Source: Gillisella taibaishanensis (lineage in GTDB: Bacteria; Pseudomonadota; Alphaproteobacteria; Rhizobiales; Rhizobiaceae). Taken from it: a DNA stretch of 64,000 nt. The notes beneath the pieces are model-generated. The model saw nothing but the letters and a program-made list of their open reading frames with translations, had not been told where the DNA came from and ran no database searches. The stretch covers positions 1,054,001-1,118,000 of the forward strand of contig NZ_MKIN01000022.1 of the NCBI RefSeq assembly GCF_001938985.1, given 5' to 3'. Positions 1-9,211 of the stretch are shown one piece after another (positions within the stretch are counted from its first letter, which is position 1; each line of letters begins with the position of its first letter). The position numbers and the translations under genes were made by a program.

Positions 1-1448
1 GTCAGCAAGCCGTTACCTTCGTCAATGCGCTCGGCTCCGGCATCGTCGAGACCCGGGCATTGATGGCCTTCCTGCCGACGCTATGCCGGCATATTCTGGG
101 CGAGGATATTCTGCTGCCCTCGATCGCCACCTGGTGGTGCGGCCAGAAACAGGAGCGCGACCACGTCGCGCAGAATATCGAGCGCATGGTGATCGGCCCG
201 GCCTATTCGCGCCAGCCGTTCTTCGACGACAACAGGCAGTCGGTGCTCGGCGCGACTTTGCGCGAAACCGCGCAACAGTCGATTGCCGGCTGGCTTGAAA
301 CCGATGGCGCCAAACTTGTCGGCCAGGAAGCGGTGACGCTTTCGACCACGCCAGCCATGGTCGACGGCCGGCTGCAGCCGCGCCCGATGAGCCTGCGTGT
401 GTTTGCCGCCCGCACCCGCGATGGCTGGCAGATCATGCCGGGCGGTTTCGGGCGGATCGGCAGCGGCAACGATGTGGCGGCCATGGCCATGCAGGCCGGC
501 GGCTCGGCGGCCGATGTCTGGATCGTCTCCGACAAGCCGGTGGAGCGCATCACGCTTTTGCCGGCCGAAGAACAATTTACCCGCAACATGCCGGGCAGCC
601 TGCCCAGCCGCGCCGCCGACAACCTGTTCTGGCTCGGCCGCTATATCGAGCGGGCCGAAGGGGCGCTCAGAATTCTGCGCGCCTGGAATGCCCGCTTTGC
701 CGAAACGGCTGATCCGAACCAGCCGCTGCTCGCCTTCGTCAGCCAGTATCTGGAAGCGCTTGACATCAACACAGACCAGGGCGTGCCGGAAAGCCTGCTC
801 GCCAATATCAACAGCGCCGTCTATTCGGCCAGCAATATCCGCGACCGCTTCTCGCCAGATGGCTGGCTGGCGCTGAACGACCTTGCCAAGACGGCCCGGC
901 GCTTCCACGAAAAGGTGAAGGTGGGCGACGACGCATCCCATGCCATGACCATCCTGCTGCGCAAGCTCGCTGGCTTTGCCGGTCTAGTGCATGAAAACAT
1001 GTATCGCTTCACCGGCTGGCGGTTCCTGGCCATCGGCCGCTATCTGGAGCGCGGCATGCACATGACGCGGCTGCTCGGCCATATGGCCGGCCAAGACGCG
1101 CCCGATGGCGCACTCGATATGCTCTTGGAGATCGGCGACAACGTCATGACCCATCGGCGGCGCTACAATGTCAACACCGCCCACCTGACGGTGACCGACC
1201 TCTTGGCGCTCGATCCGCTCAACCCGCGCTCGATCCTGTTCCAGCTGAACGAGATCCGCAACGAGGTGGAAGAACTGCCCAATGCCAAGGTCAACGGCCA
1301 GATGTCGCGCTTCCTGCGCGAAACCGTGCGCCTGCATTCTAGCGTTGCGGTCATGACCCCGGAAACCATGGGGCCGGAGATTTACCAGCATCTGGAAAAG
1401 GAGCTGGAAATGCTTTCCGATCTCCTTGCCCAAACCTATCTCGGATGA
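1..1448 (+). CDS. Circularly permuted ATP-grasp / alpha-E domain protein, 3' part (5' end outside window)
   Basis: The reading frame is open to the left edge, so the gene starts upstream; the first ATG at 60 is internal. The residues before and after it (VNALGSGIVETRAL, then ILLPSIATWWCGQ) are typical of the circularly permuted ATP-grasp domain (DUF407). From about base 610 the motif LFWLGRYIERAE opens the helical alpha-E domain (DUF403). Both domains in one chain match the long fused form seen in alphaproteobacteria. The family is predicted to be an amide or peptide ligase of unknown substrate. The stop overlaps the start of the transglutaminase gene by four bases (ATGA), so the two are translationally coupled. 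Function is inferred from the family only. Confidence 0.88.
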   Translation, partial: QQAVTFVNALGSGIVETRALMAFLPTLCRHILGEDILLPSIATWWCGQKQERDHVAQNIERMVIGPAYSRQPFFDDNRQSVLGATLRETAQQSIAGWLETDGAKLVGQEAVTLSTTPAMVDGRLQPRPMSLRVFAARTRDGWQIMPGGFGRIGSGNDVAAMAMQAGGSAADVWIVSDKPVERITLLPAEEQFTRNMPGSLPSRAADNLFWLGRYIERAEGALRILRAWNARFAETADPNQPLLAFVSQYLEALDINTDQGVPESLLANINSAVYSASNIRDRFSPDGWLALNDLAKTARRFHEKVKVGDDASHAMTILLRKLAGFAGLVHENMYRFTGWRFLAIGRYLERGMHMTRLLGHMAGQDAPDGALDMLLEIGDNVMTHRRRYNVNTAHLTVTDLLALDPLNPRSILFQLNEIRNEVEELPNAKVNGQMSRFLRETVRLHSSVAVMTPETMGPEIYQHLEKELEMLSDLLAQTYLG

Positions 1449-2341
1449 GCGGACACGCCATGCTCTACGACCTCACCCTGCATATGGGCTATGATTATGA
1501 CGTGGCAGCCGCTGGCGGGCGTCACATCCTGCGCGTCATGCCGCTGTCCTTGCCCGAGCGTCAGCGGCTGGTGGCAGGCTCGATCTCCATCGAGCCACAG
1601 CCGCAAGAACGCGCCAGCTTCACCGATTTCTTCGAGCATCCGGCCGTCACCTTCGCCTATCGCTCTTCGCATGACAAACTCGATATCCGGCTGCAGGCCC
1701 GCGTGCAGGTCGATGCTCAGCCGATCACGGCGGACTTTTCGCCGCTTCCGGAGCGGCTATCGGTCGAACTGGCCGCATACTGGTCGGTGGATGCTTCCTC
1801 ACCGCATCACTTCACCGGCCAAAGCCCGCGCCTGCCCGAGACGCCTGACATTGCCGCCTATGCCCGGACCATACTGAAGCCCGGGATGACTGTGCGCCAG
1901 ATCGCCGAACAGCTCTGCGCCCGCATCCACAAGGATTTCAAATACGATCCGAAGGCAACGACGGTCGATACGACCCCCAAACAAGCTTTTGCCCTGAAGA
2001 AAGGCGTCTGCCAGGACTTTTCCCATATCATGATCGTGGCACTGCGCAGCCTGGGCATTCCCGCCGGCTATGTCAGCGGCTTCCTGCGCACCATTCCGCC
2101 GCCGGGCAAAGAGCGACTGGCCGGCGCCGATGCCATGCACGCCTGGGTCAGGGTCTGGTGCGGCAAGACCATGGGCTGGATTGAGCTTGATCCGACCAAC
2201 AATATCCCCGCCGGCACCGATCATGTCGTGGTCGCCTATGGCCGTGACTATTCCGACGTCGCACCCGTCATTGGCGTGCTGAAAGGCTACGGCAGCCACT
2301 CGACAGTGCAGGCCGTCGACCTGATCCCGATTCCGGGTTGA
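1445..2341 (+). CDS. Transglutaminase-like cysteine peptidase family protein
   Basis: A 298-residue protein with an N-terminal beta-rich domain of the bacterial transglutaminase-N type and a C-terminal papain-like transglutaminase core. The catalytic triad is visible: C189 in KKGVCQDFSH, H232 in DAMHAWVRVW and D249 in WIELDPTNN. The start overlaps the stop of the ATP-grasp/alpha-E gene (ATGA), which fits the known association of these families. In many genomes they also neighbour a proteasome-like Ntn hydrolase, which is not seen here. The protein probably cleaves or crosslinks a peptide or isopeptide product of the ligase. The substrate is unknown. Confidence 0.88.
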   Translation: MSGHAMLYDLTLHMGYDYDVAAAGGRHILRVMPLSLPERQRLVAGSISIEPQPQERASFTDFFEHPAVTFAYRSSHDKLDIRLQARVQVDAQPITADFSPLPERLSVELAAYWSVDASSPHHFTGQSPRLPETPDIAAYARTILKPGMTVRQIAEQLCARIHKDFKYDPKATTVDTTPKQAFALKKGVCQDFSHIMIVALRSLGIPAGYVSGFLRTIPPPGKERLAGADAMHAWVRVWCGKTMGWIELDPTNNIPAGTDHVVVAYGRDYSDVAPVIGVLKGYGSHSTVQAVDLIPIPG

Positions 2342-2524
2342 GGAAAACCGCACTGTTTTAGGAATAGTTCGATTTTGAGTGATTGAATTAAACCCGTCGC
2401 AAGGCTTGCCAATTTATCAATCCATCAGCAGCGATCGGCACCGTGGGGGTACGGCCGCTTTTCAGATAGCTCTGGCGGCGCGTCCTCTTCGTGGAGGCCA
2501 TGACACCGCCGGTTCACGTCACGG

Positions 2525-3772
2525 ATGGACATGATGGTCATTTCGACGCTCGCTTCCCGGTTGCTCTCGGGCCTCACTCAGTTGCGGTCTGCCCGAACTC
2601 TGGCAGGAAGCCTGGTACGGGACGCTGGCGGCAATTTCGCGATGATGACGGCCATTCTTCTGCCGGTTTCCATCGGCGTTGGCGGTTTCGCCATGGATGC
2701 CACCCAGATGGTGCAGTCACGCAGCTCTTTGCAAAGCGCCGTAGATGCCGCAGCACTTGCTGCAGCCTCGGCGATGAGCAACGGCATGAGCCAGGATCAG
2801 GCCATCGCCCTTGCCAAAAGCTTCCTTGCTTCGCAGCTTGCCAATACTTTTCCATCCAGCAATGACAGCAGTAATGTCAACCAGATCAACCAGCCAGAGC
2901 CGGAAATCCAGGTCAAGACTACTCAGGTCAGCAGTTCCGCGACGACTTACGACATTGCCCTGACGGGCAGTTACACAATGCCGATGAATAGCTTGTCGCG
3001 GGTGCTGGGCTGGCAGACAGTGACGCTGAAAGCCGTCGGCACGGCAGAGGCGGCAACCACGGCCTCGCAACATCCGGTATCGATGTATCTCGTGCTTGAC
3101 CGCTCCGGCTCGATGGCGGATGCCACGACGACGAGCTATACCGGCACCTGCACGAAGACGTCCTCGGGCAAGACGACCAGCTCTAGCTGCACGAAATATT
3201 ATACCAAGATCGAATCGCTGAAACTTGCCGTGCAGCAATTGGCGGCCCAACTGAACAAGGCCGATCCGACAAGCCAGTATGTCCGCACCGGCGCAGATTC
3301 CTACAATGCCTCCGCCGATAAACCGCAGGCGATGGGCTTTGGCACGACCAATGTCGTCACCTATGTCAACGCCTTGACCGCGACAGGCGGCACGGATGCC
3401 CGCGGCGCGCTGTCGGCGGCCTCCGCGGCGCTGCAATCTTCCACCGAGCTTAGTGCCCACAAGGTCTCGAGCACCAATGACTTCGGCCGTTATATCGTCT
3501 TCATGACCGATGGCGAAATGACCGGCAACAGCGCCAATTGGAGCGCGACGATTGATGCCGCGGTGCGCAGCCAATGCACGACGATCAAGGCCGCTGGTAT
3601 CCAGATCTACACGATTGCCTTCATGGCGCCAGCCAACGGCCAATCGCTGCTGAAGGCCTGCGCCAGCGATGCCTCGCATTACTACGCCGCGACCGATGCC
3701 GCGACCCTGGTGGCCGCCTTCGGCGAAATCGGCCAGAAGGCGACCTCCACCTCGACCCGCCTGATCAACTGA
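2525..3772 (+). CDS. TadG-like pilus-associated protein with von Willebrand factor A domain
   Basis: A 415-residue protein. Residues about 35-75 form the TadE/TadG-type N-terminal segment: a transmembrane helix around LPVSIGVGGFAMDATQ followed by the LQSAVDAAALAAA helix. A VWA domain follows, with a MIDAS metal-binding motif D192-R-S-G-S and a later FMTDGEMTG segment. A Ser/Thr-rich insertion with two cysteines sits just after the MIDAS. Such proteins are anchored in the inner membrane and act at or near Tad/Flp pilus machinery. No other tad gene is in the window, so it looks like an orphan. ATG codons at 2531 and 2534 are alternative starts, and the Shine-Dalgarno sequence is weak for all three. 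Confidence 0.85.
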   Translation: MDMMVISTLASRLLSGLTQLRSARTLAGSLVRDAGGNFAMMTAILLPVSIGVGGFAMDATQMVQSRSSLQSAVDAAALAAASAMSNGMSQDQAIALAKSFLASQLANTFPSSNDSSNVNQINQPEPEIQVKTTQVSSSATTYDIALTGSYTMPMNSLSRVLGWQTVTLKAVGTAEAATTASQHPVSMYLVLDRSGSMADATTTSYTGTCTKTSSGKTTSSSCTKYYTKIESLKLAVQQLAAQLNKADPTSQYVRTGADSYNASADKPQAMGFGTTNVVTYVNALTATGGTDARGALSAASAALQSSTELSAHKVSSTNDFGRYIVFMTDGEMTGNSANWSATIDAAVRSQCTTIKAAGIQIYTIAFMAPANGQSLLKACASDASHYYAATDAATLVAAFGEIGQKATSTSTRLIN

Positions 3773-3859
3773 GGCCGACGACCAGCCGCAATGGCCCTGC
3801 CGGGGAACTTCCCCGGCTGCGGGGACTTCTATCCAGATACCAAACCAAGGATAGATCCC

Positions 3860-4072
3860 ATGCAAGACACCCCTTCCAAAAAACTGGCCCAGCAGTATCT
3901 CGATCTCGGCGGCACCCGCAAAGCCAAGATCGATGACAATATTGCCGATACCCGCAAATGGGACGATGAGCCCGCCGAGGCTGCCCGCTTCTGGGACGAA
4001 AAGATCGCCGTGTTGAGCGAGGAAGAACGCCGCGAGGTCGAGACACTGCTGCCGTCCATCGACGGGCAATGA
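3860..4072 (+). CDS. Small charged hypothetical protein
   Basis: A 70-residue soluble protein beginning MQDTPSKKLAQQ, rich in Asp, Glu and Lys and predicted mostly helical (for example LSEEERREVETLL). I chose the ATG at 3860 because AAGGAT lies a few bases upstream. A longer in-frame form from 3791 has no ribosome site. The protein has no signal peptide or membrane segment and no family I recognise. It lies between the TadG-like gene and the glycogen operon, on the same strand as both. Coding status rests on codon usage, the ribosome site and the lack of an alternative gene. Confidence 0.6.
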   Translation: MQDTPSKKLAQQYLDLGGTRKAKIDDNIADTRKWDDEPAEAARFWDEKIAVLSEEERREVETLLPSIDGQ

Positions 4073-4353
4073 AAGCAGGACATCGATATATACGCCAATC
4101 GTGATCATGGGCGCGGGTCGCTGGACAAGCGCTGAACGCCTGTGGTGCGTCGGCATCAACAATAAAATAATGTCAAGAATAATCCGACGCTTAACGCCGC
4201 CCTAAAAAGGTCTGCTGCCGCCCCCGGTGAGAAAATTAGACTGTTGCAACTGTTCGCTAAGGATGCGTACATTGCACATGCCGAGGTTTGGCGAAGCACC
4301 TGACCATCGGTCTCGCGCCCCTGCTCCCTTTTTCTCACCCATGTGGCGAAGTC

Positions 4354-6822
4354 ATGAACGAAACTCTTCAAAAGGCCGACCTTCCTCTTCCCGCACCGCG
4401 CATTTCCAATCCGGAAACGCTCGCGGCCGAGATCATCGAACGGCTGACTTACGGGATCGGCAAAGACGCCAAAGTCGCCAAACCCCATGACTGGCTGACC
4501 GCGACCATCCTGGTCGTACGCGACCGCATCATCGACAAATGGATGGAATCCACGAGGGAGACCTACGCGACCAACGCCAAACGGGTCTATTATCTCTCTC
4601 TGGAATTCCTGATCGGCCGACTGATGCGCGACGCCATGACCAATCTCGGTCTCGTCGATGAAATCCGTTCGGCACTCGAATCGCTCGGTGTCGACCTCGG
4701 CGTCATCGCCGGATTGGAACCGGATGCGGCGCTTGGCAATGGCGGCCTCGGACGTCTTGCCGCCTGCTTCATGGAGAGCATGGCGACGGTCAATATTCCC
4801 GCCTATGGCTACGGCATCCGTTATGTCCACGGCCTGTTTCGCCAGCAGATGGCGGATGGCTGGCAGGTGGAACTGCCCGAGACATGGCTTGCCCACGGCA
4901 ATCCATGGGAATTCGAACGCCGTGAAAGCTCCTACGAAGTCGGCTTCGGCGGCGGCGTCGAGATGGCTTCGAACGGTGCCGGTGGCGAAGAAATCCGCCA
5001 TGTCTGGAAGCCAAGCGAGCGGGTGATCGCCACTGCCTATGACACGCCGATCGTCGGCTGGCGCGGCGAGCGCATCAATACGCTCAGGCTCTGGTCGGCA
5101 CAGCCGATCGACCCGATTCTGCTCGATGCCTTCAATGCCGGTGATCACATCGGCGCGCTGCGCGAGAGCAACCGGGCCGAAAGCCTGACCCGGGTTCTCT
5201 ACCCCGCCGACGCCACTGCCGCCGGCCAGGAATTGCGGCTGCGCCAGGAATATTTCTTCTGTTCGGCATCCCTGCAGGACATCGTCCGCCGGCACCTGCA
5301 GCAGGGCAATGCGTTGACCGATCTGCCGAAGAAGGTGGCGATCCAGCTCAACGACACCCACCCCGCCGTGTCCGTCGCCGAACTGATGCGCCAGCTCACC
5401 GACATCCACGGCCTGGATTTCGACACCGCCTGGGACATAACCCGGGAAACCTTCTCCTATACCAATCACACGCTGTTGCCCGAGGCGCTGGAAAGCTGGC
5501 CGGTACCGCTGTTCGAGCGGCTTTTGCCGCGCCACATGCAGCTGGTTTACGCGATCAACGCCAAATGCCTTGTCGAAGCGCGCAAGCAGAAGAATTTCAA
5601 CGATCAGGAAATTTCCAGCCTGTCGCTGATCGACGAAAGTGGCGATCGCCGGGTGCGGATGGGCAATCTCGCCTTCATGGGCTCCCATTCGATCAACGGC
5701 GTTTCGGCCCTGCATACCGAGCTGATGAAGGACACGGTATTTGCCACCCTGCACAAGCTCTATCCTGACAGGATCAACAACAAGACCAACGGCATTACCC
5801 CCCGCCGCTGGCTGATGCAGTGCAATCCCGGCCTGACCGCACTGCTGCGTGAGGCAATCGGCGATGACTTCCTCGATGATGCTGAAAAGCTTGTCGCGCT
5901 CGACAGCTTTGCCAAGGATAGCGCCTTCCAGGAGAAGTTCGCCGCCGTCAAGCGCGCCAACAAGGAGCAGCTCGCGACGCTGGTGGCCAGCCGCATGGGC
6001 ATCAGGCTCGATCCGTCGGCCATGTTCGACATCCAGATCAAGCGTATCCACGAATACAAGCGGCAATTGCTCAACATCATCGAGACGGTCGCGCTCTATG
6101 ACCAGATCCGCTCGCATCCGGAATATGACTGGGTGCCGCGCGTCAAGCTGTTCGCCGGCAAGGCGGCGCCGAGCTATCACAATGCCAAGCTGATCATCAA
6201 GCTGGCCAATGACGTGGCGCGGGTGATCAACAACGATCCCTCCGTGCGCGGCCTCCTAAAGGTCGTGTTCATTCCCAATTACAACGTGTCGCTGGCCGAA
6301 GTCATGGTGCCCGCCGCCGACCTCTCCGAACAAATATCGACCGCCGGCATGGAGGCATCCGGAACCGGGAACATGAAGTTCGCGTTAAACGGTGCGCTGA
6401 CCATCGGCACCCTCGACGGGGCCAACGTGGAAATGCGCGATCACGTCGGAGAAGACAATATCTTTATCTTTGGAATGACCGCAGAAGAGGTCGGCAAGGT
6501 CAGGGCCGAGGGCCATAACCCTCGCGCCATCATCGAGCGCTCGCGCGAGCTGTCGCAGGCGCTGGCCGCCATTGCGTCCGGCGTTTTCTCGCCTGACGAT
6601 CGCGAGCGGTTTGCCGGCCTGGTGGACGGGCTCTACAATCACGACTGGTTCATGGTGGCCGCCGATTTCGACGCCTATGCCAAGGCCCAGCGCGAAGTGG
6701 ACGCCGTCTGGACCGACCAGCCCACCTGGCAATCCAAGGCCATTCTCAACACAGCCCGCATGGGCTGGTTCTCCTCCGACCGGACGATCAGACAATATAC
6801 GGCCGACATTTGGAGAGCCTGA
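4354..6822 (+). CDS. glgP: Glycogen phosphorylase
   Basis: An 822-residue GT35 enzyme that releases glucose-1-phosphate from the non-reducing ends of glycogen. The pyridoxal-phosphate site EASGTGNMKFALNGALTIG is intact, with the cofactor lysine at K675. The N-terminal VYYLSLEFLIGR and GNGGLGRLAACF blocks are also present. Length matches the usual 800-830 residues. The ATG at 4354 gives the expected N terminus; an in-frame TTG at 4288 would add 22 residues not typical of the family. It is the first gene of the glg operon, and its stop overlaps the glgB start by one base (TGATG). Confidence 0.97.
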   Translation: MNETLQKADLPLPAPRISNPETLAAEIIERLTYGIGKDAKVAKPHDWLTATILVVRDRIIDKWMESTRETYATNAKRVYYLSLEFLIGRLMRDAMTNLGLVDEIRSALESLGVDLGVIAGLEPDAALGNGGLGRLAACFMESMATVNIPAYGYGIRYVHGLFRQQMADGWQVELPETWLAHGNPWEFERRESSYEVGFGGGVEMASNGAGGEEIRHVWKPSERVIATAYDTPIVGWRGERINTLRLWSAQPIDPILLDAFNAGDHIGALRESNRAESLTRVLYPADATAAGQELRLRQEYFFCSASLQDIVRRHLQQGNALTDLPKKVAIQLNDTHPAVSVAELMRQLTDIHGLDFDTAWDITRETFSYTNHTLLPEALESWPVPLFERLLPRHMQLVYAINAKCLVEARKQKNFNDQEISSLSLIDESGDRRVRMGNLAFMGSHSINGVSALHTELMKDTVFATLHKLYPDRINNKTNGITPRRWLMQCNPGLTALLREAIGDDFLDDAEKLVALDSFAKDSAFQEKFAAVKRANKEQLATLVASRMGIRLDPSAMFDIQIKRIHEYKRQLLNIIETVALYDQIRSHPEYDWVPRVKLFAGKAAPSYHNAKLIIKLANDVARVINNDPSVRGLLKVVFIPNYNVSLAEVMVPAADLSEQISTAGMEASGTGNMKFALNGALTIGTLDGANVEMRDHVGEDNIFIFGMTAEEVGKVRAEGHNPRAIIERSRELSQALAAIASGVFSPDDRERFAGLVDGLYNHDWFMVAADFDAYAKAQREVDAVWTDQPTWQSKAILNTARMGWFSSDRTIRQYTADIWRA

Positions 6823-9083
6823 TGAAGAAGACAATCGGTCCGACGCGCGCGCCAGCCGACAAGGCAGGCGCCGCCGTTGCGATAAGCCTGTCCACTGCAG
6901 AGATCGAGGCGATCGTCTCCGGCCTGCATACCGACCCCTTCGCGGTGCTCGGCCTGCATGCGACAGAAACGGGCAAGGCGGCAACCGAGGCCTTCGTCGC
7001 CCGCGCCTTCGTGCCGGGTGCCGATAGCGTCACTGCCATGACGCTCGACGGAACTGTTGTCGGGGAACTTGCCTGTCTGAACGAGGCCGGTTTCTTTGTC
7101 GGTCCTGTTACCGTCAAGTCGCTGCAACCGTTGCGCTACCGCGCCTGTCGCGGGGATGTGGAGTGGTCGCTGACTGACCCCTATACGTTCGGCCCTATCC
7201 TTGGGCCTATGGACGACTACCTGCTGCGCGAAGGCTCGCATCTGAGACTGTTCGACAAGATGGGCGCCCATCCGGTCAAGCATCAGGGCGTCGATGGCTT
7301 CCATTTCGCCGTCTGGGCACCAAACGCCCGCCGGGTTTCCGTGGTCGGCGATTTCAACGAATGGGACGGGCGCCGCCATGTGATGCGCCTGCGCCGTGAC
7401 ACCGGCATTTGGGAAATCTTCGCCCCCGAAGTCTGGCCGGGTTCAGCCTATAAATACGAGATCATCGGCGCCCATGGCGAGATTTTGCCTCTCAAAGCCG
7501 ATCCTTTCGCGCGCCGCAGCGAGTTTCGCCCCCAGACCGCCTCGGTCACCGCAGCCGAATTGGCGCAGACCTGGGAAGATGCCGCCCATCTCGCCCATTG
7601 GGGGACGGTGGACAAGCGCCGCCAGCCGATTTCCGTCTACGAGGTTCATGCCGGCTCCTGGCAAAAGCGCGCCGACGGCACATTTCTGAGCTGGGACGAG
7701 TTGGCGGAACGGCTGATCCCCTACTGCACCGACATGGGCTTTACCCATATCGAGTTCCTGCCGATAACAGAACACCCCTATGATCCGTCCTGGGGTTACC
7801 AGACGACCGGGCTTTATGCGCCAAGCGCCCGCTTCGGCGAGCCGGAAGGTTTTGCCCGTTTCGTCAACGGCTGCCACAAGGTCGGGCTCAGCGTCATTCT
7901 CGATTGGGTGCCCGCGCATTTCCCGACCGACGCTCACGGCTTGCGCCGTTTCGACGGCACGTCGCTTTACGAACACGAAGATCCGCGCCAGGGTTTCCAT
8001 CCCGATTGGAACACGGCGATCTACAATTACGGCCGCACCGAGGTTGTGTCCTATCTGGTCAACAACGCGCTCTACTGGGCGGAGAAGTTCCATCTGGACG
8101 GCGTGCGCGTCGATGCGGTCGCCTCGATGCTCTATCTCGATTATTCCCGCAAGGAAGGCGAGTGGGTGCCGAACGAATATGGCGGCCGCGAAAACCTCGA
8201 GGCGGTGCGCTTCCTGCAGAAGATGAACGAGCATATCTACGGCGCCCATCCGCAGGTGATGACCATCGCCGAGGAAAGCACGTCCTGGCCGAAGGTGTCG
8301 CAGCCGGTGCATGAGGGCGGGCTCGGCTTCGGTTTCAAGTGGAACATGGGCTTCATGCACGACACGCTGAGTTACTTCTCGCGCGATCCCGTGCATCGCA
8401 AGCACCATCATCATGAAATCACCTTCGGGCTGATCTACGCCTATAGCGAAAATTTCATGCTGCCGATTTCCCATGACGAAGTTGTGCATGGCAAAGGCTC
8501 GATGATTGCCAAGATGCCCGGCGACGACTGGCAGAAATTCGCCAATCTTCGTGCCTACTATGGCTTCATGTGGGGCTATCCCGGCAAGAAACTGCTGTTC
8601 ATGGGCCAGGAATTTGCGCAGTGGAGCGAATGGAGCGAGGAGCGCTCGCTGGACTGGAATCTGCTGCAATATCCGCTGCATGAAGGCATGCGTCGACTGG
8701 TGCGCGACCTCAACTATACCTATCGCACCAAGCCGGCGCTGCATGCGCGCGACTGCGAGGGCGAAGGCTTCGAATGGCTGGTCAGCGAAGATGCCGAGCA
8801 GTCGGTCTTTGCCTGGCTGCGCAAGGCACCCGGCGAAAAACTGGTGGCTGTGATTGCCAACCTGACGCCGGTTTATCATCCACGCTACGATCTGCCGCTG
8901 CCGGTGGCAGGCCGCTGGCGGGAAATTCTCAACACCGATGCCGAGATCTATGGCGGCAGCGGCAAGGGCAATGGCGGCCGGGTCGAGGCGGTTATCGACA
9001 GCGGCGCGCCTGAGACGGCATGGGCACGGGCGAGCCTATCATTGCCGCCGCTGGCGGTGATCATGCTGGAACTGGAGCAGTAA
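6822..9083 (+). CDS. glgB: 1,4-alpha-glucan (glycogen) branching enzyme
   Basis: A 753-residue GH13 enzyme that transfers alpha-1,4 chains to alpha-1,6 branch points. It has the full architecture: an extra N-terminal domain, a CBM48 segment (FAVWAPNARRVSVVGDFNEW), the catalytic barrel and a C-terminal beta domain. The nucleophile is D431 in GVRVDAVASM, the acid/base is E484 in TIAEES, and a third acidic residue lies in SHDEVVHGKGSM. I prefer the ATG at 6822 over 6810 because GGAGAG sits five to six bases before it. It overlaps the glgP stop, which indicates coupled translation. Confidence 0.97.
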   Translation: MKKTIGPTRAPADKAGAAVAISLSTAEIEAIVSGLHTDPFAVLGLHATETGKAATEAFVARAFVPGADSVTAMTLDGTVVGELACLNEAGFFVGPVTVKSLQPLRYRACRGDVEWSLTDPYTFGPILGPMDDYLLREGSHLRLFDKMGAHPVKHQGVDGFHFAVWAPNARRVSVVGDFNEWDGRRHVMRLRRDTGIWEIFAPEVWPGSAYKYEIIGAHGEILPLKADPFARRSEFRPQTASVTAAELAQTWEDAAHLAHWGTVDKRRQPISVYEVHAGSWQKRADGTFLSWDELAERLIPYCTDMGFTHIEFLPITEHPYDPSWGYQTTGLYAPSARFGEPEGFARFVNGCHKVGLSVILDWVPAHFPTDAHGLRRFDGTSLYEHEDPRQGFHPDWNTAIYNYGRTEVVSYLVNNALYWAEKFHLDGVRVDAVASMLYLDYSRKEGEWVPNEYGGRENLEAVRFLQKMNEHIYGAHPQVMTIAEESTSWPKVSQPVHEGGLGFGFKWNMGFMHDTLSYFSRDPVHRKHHHHEITFGLIYAYSENFMLPISHDEVVHGKGSMIAKMPGDDWQKFANLRAYYGFMWGYPGKKLLFMGQEFAQWSEWSEERSLDWNLLQYPLHEGMRRLVRDLNYTYRTKPALHARDCEGEGFEWLVSEDAEQSVFAWLRKAPGEKLVAVIANLTPVYHPRYDLPLPVAGRWREILNTDAEIYGGSGKGNGGRVEAVIDSGAPETAWARASLSLPPLAVIMLELEQ

Positions 9084-9091
9084 TTTCGAAA

Positions 9092-9129
9092 GTTTGTCGG
9101 TAAAAGCGAACCCGCTTTTCCCGACAAAC
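9092..9129. repeat. 38-bp imperfect palindrome in the glgB-glgC gap
   Basis: Two 17-base arms (9092-9108 and 9113-9129), beginning GTTTGTCGG and ending CCGACAAAC, pair with one mismatch around a four-base loop. No T-run follows, so it is not a typical terminator. A palindrome with similar arms lies at 27261-27303, which suggests a dispersed rhizobial repeat that could also act as an RNA-processing or stability hairpin between glgB and glgC. Confidence 0.7.
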
Positions 9130-9211
9130 GAAGACTTTAAAGGCCGGGATGCGGGAGTATCTTCGAGCCTTGTGACGATACTGGCGATTTTGATATGCGG
9201 GAGGAGATCTG

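Noticed and set aside
4156..6180. Long minus-strand open frame of 674 codons opposite glgP
   Set aside because: It mirrors the codon structure of glgP, has no family motifs or ribosome site, and glgP is certain. High GC third positions create such antisense frames.
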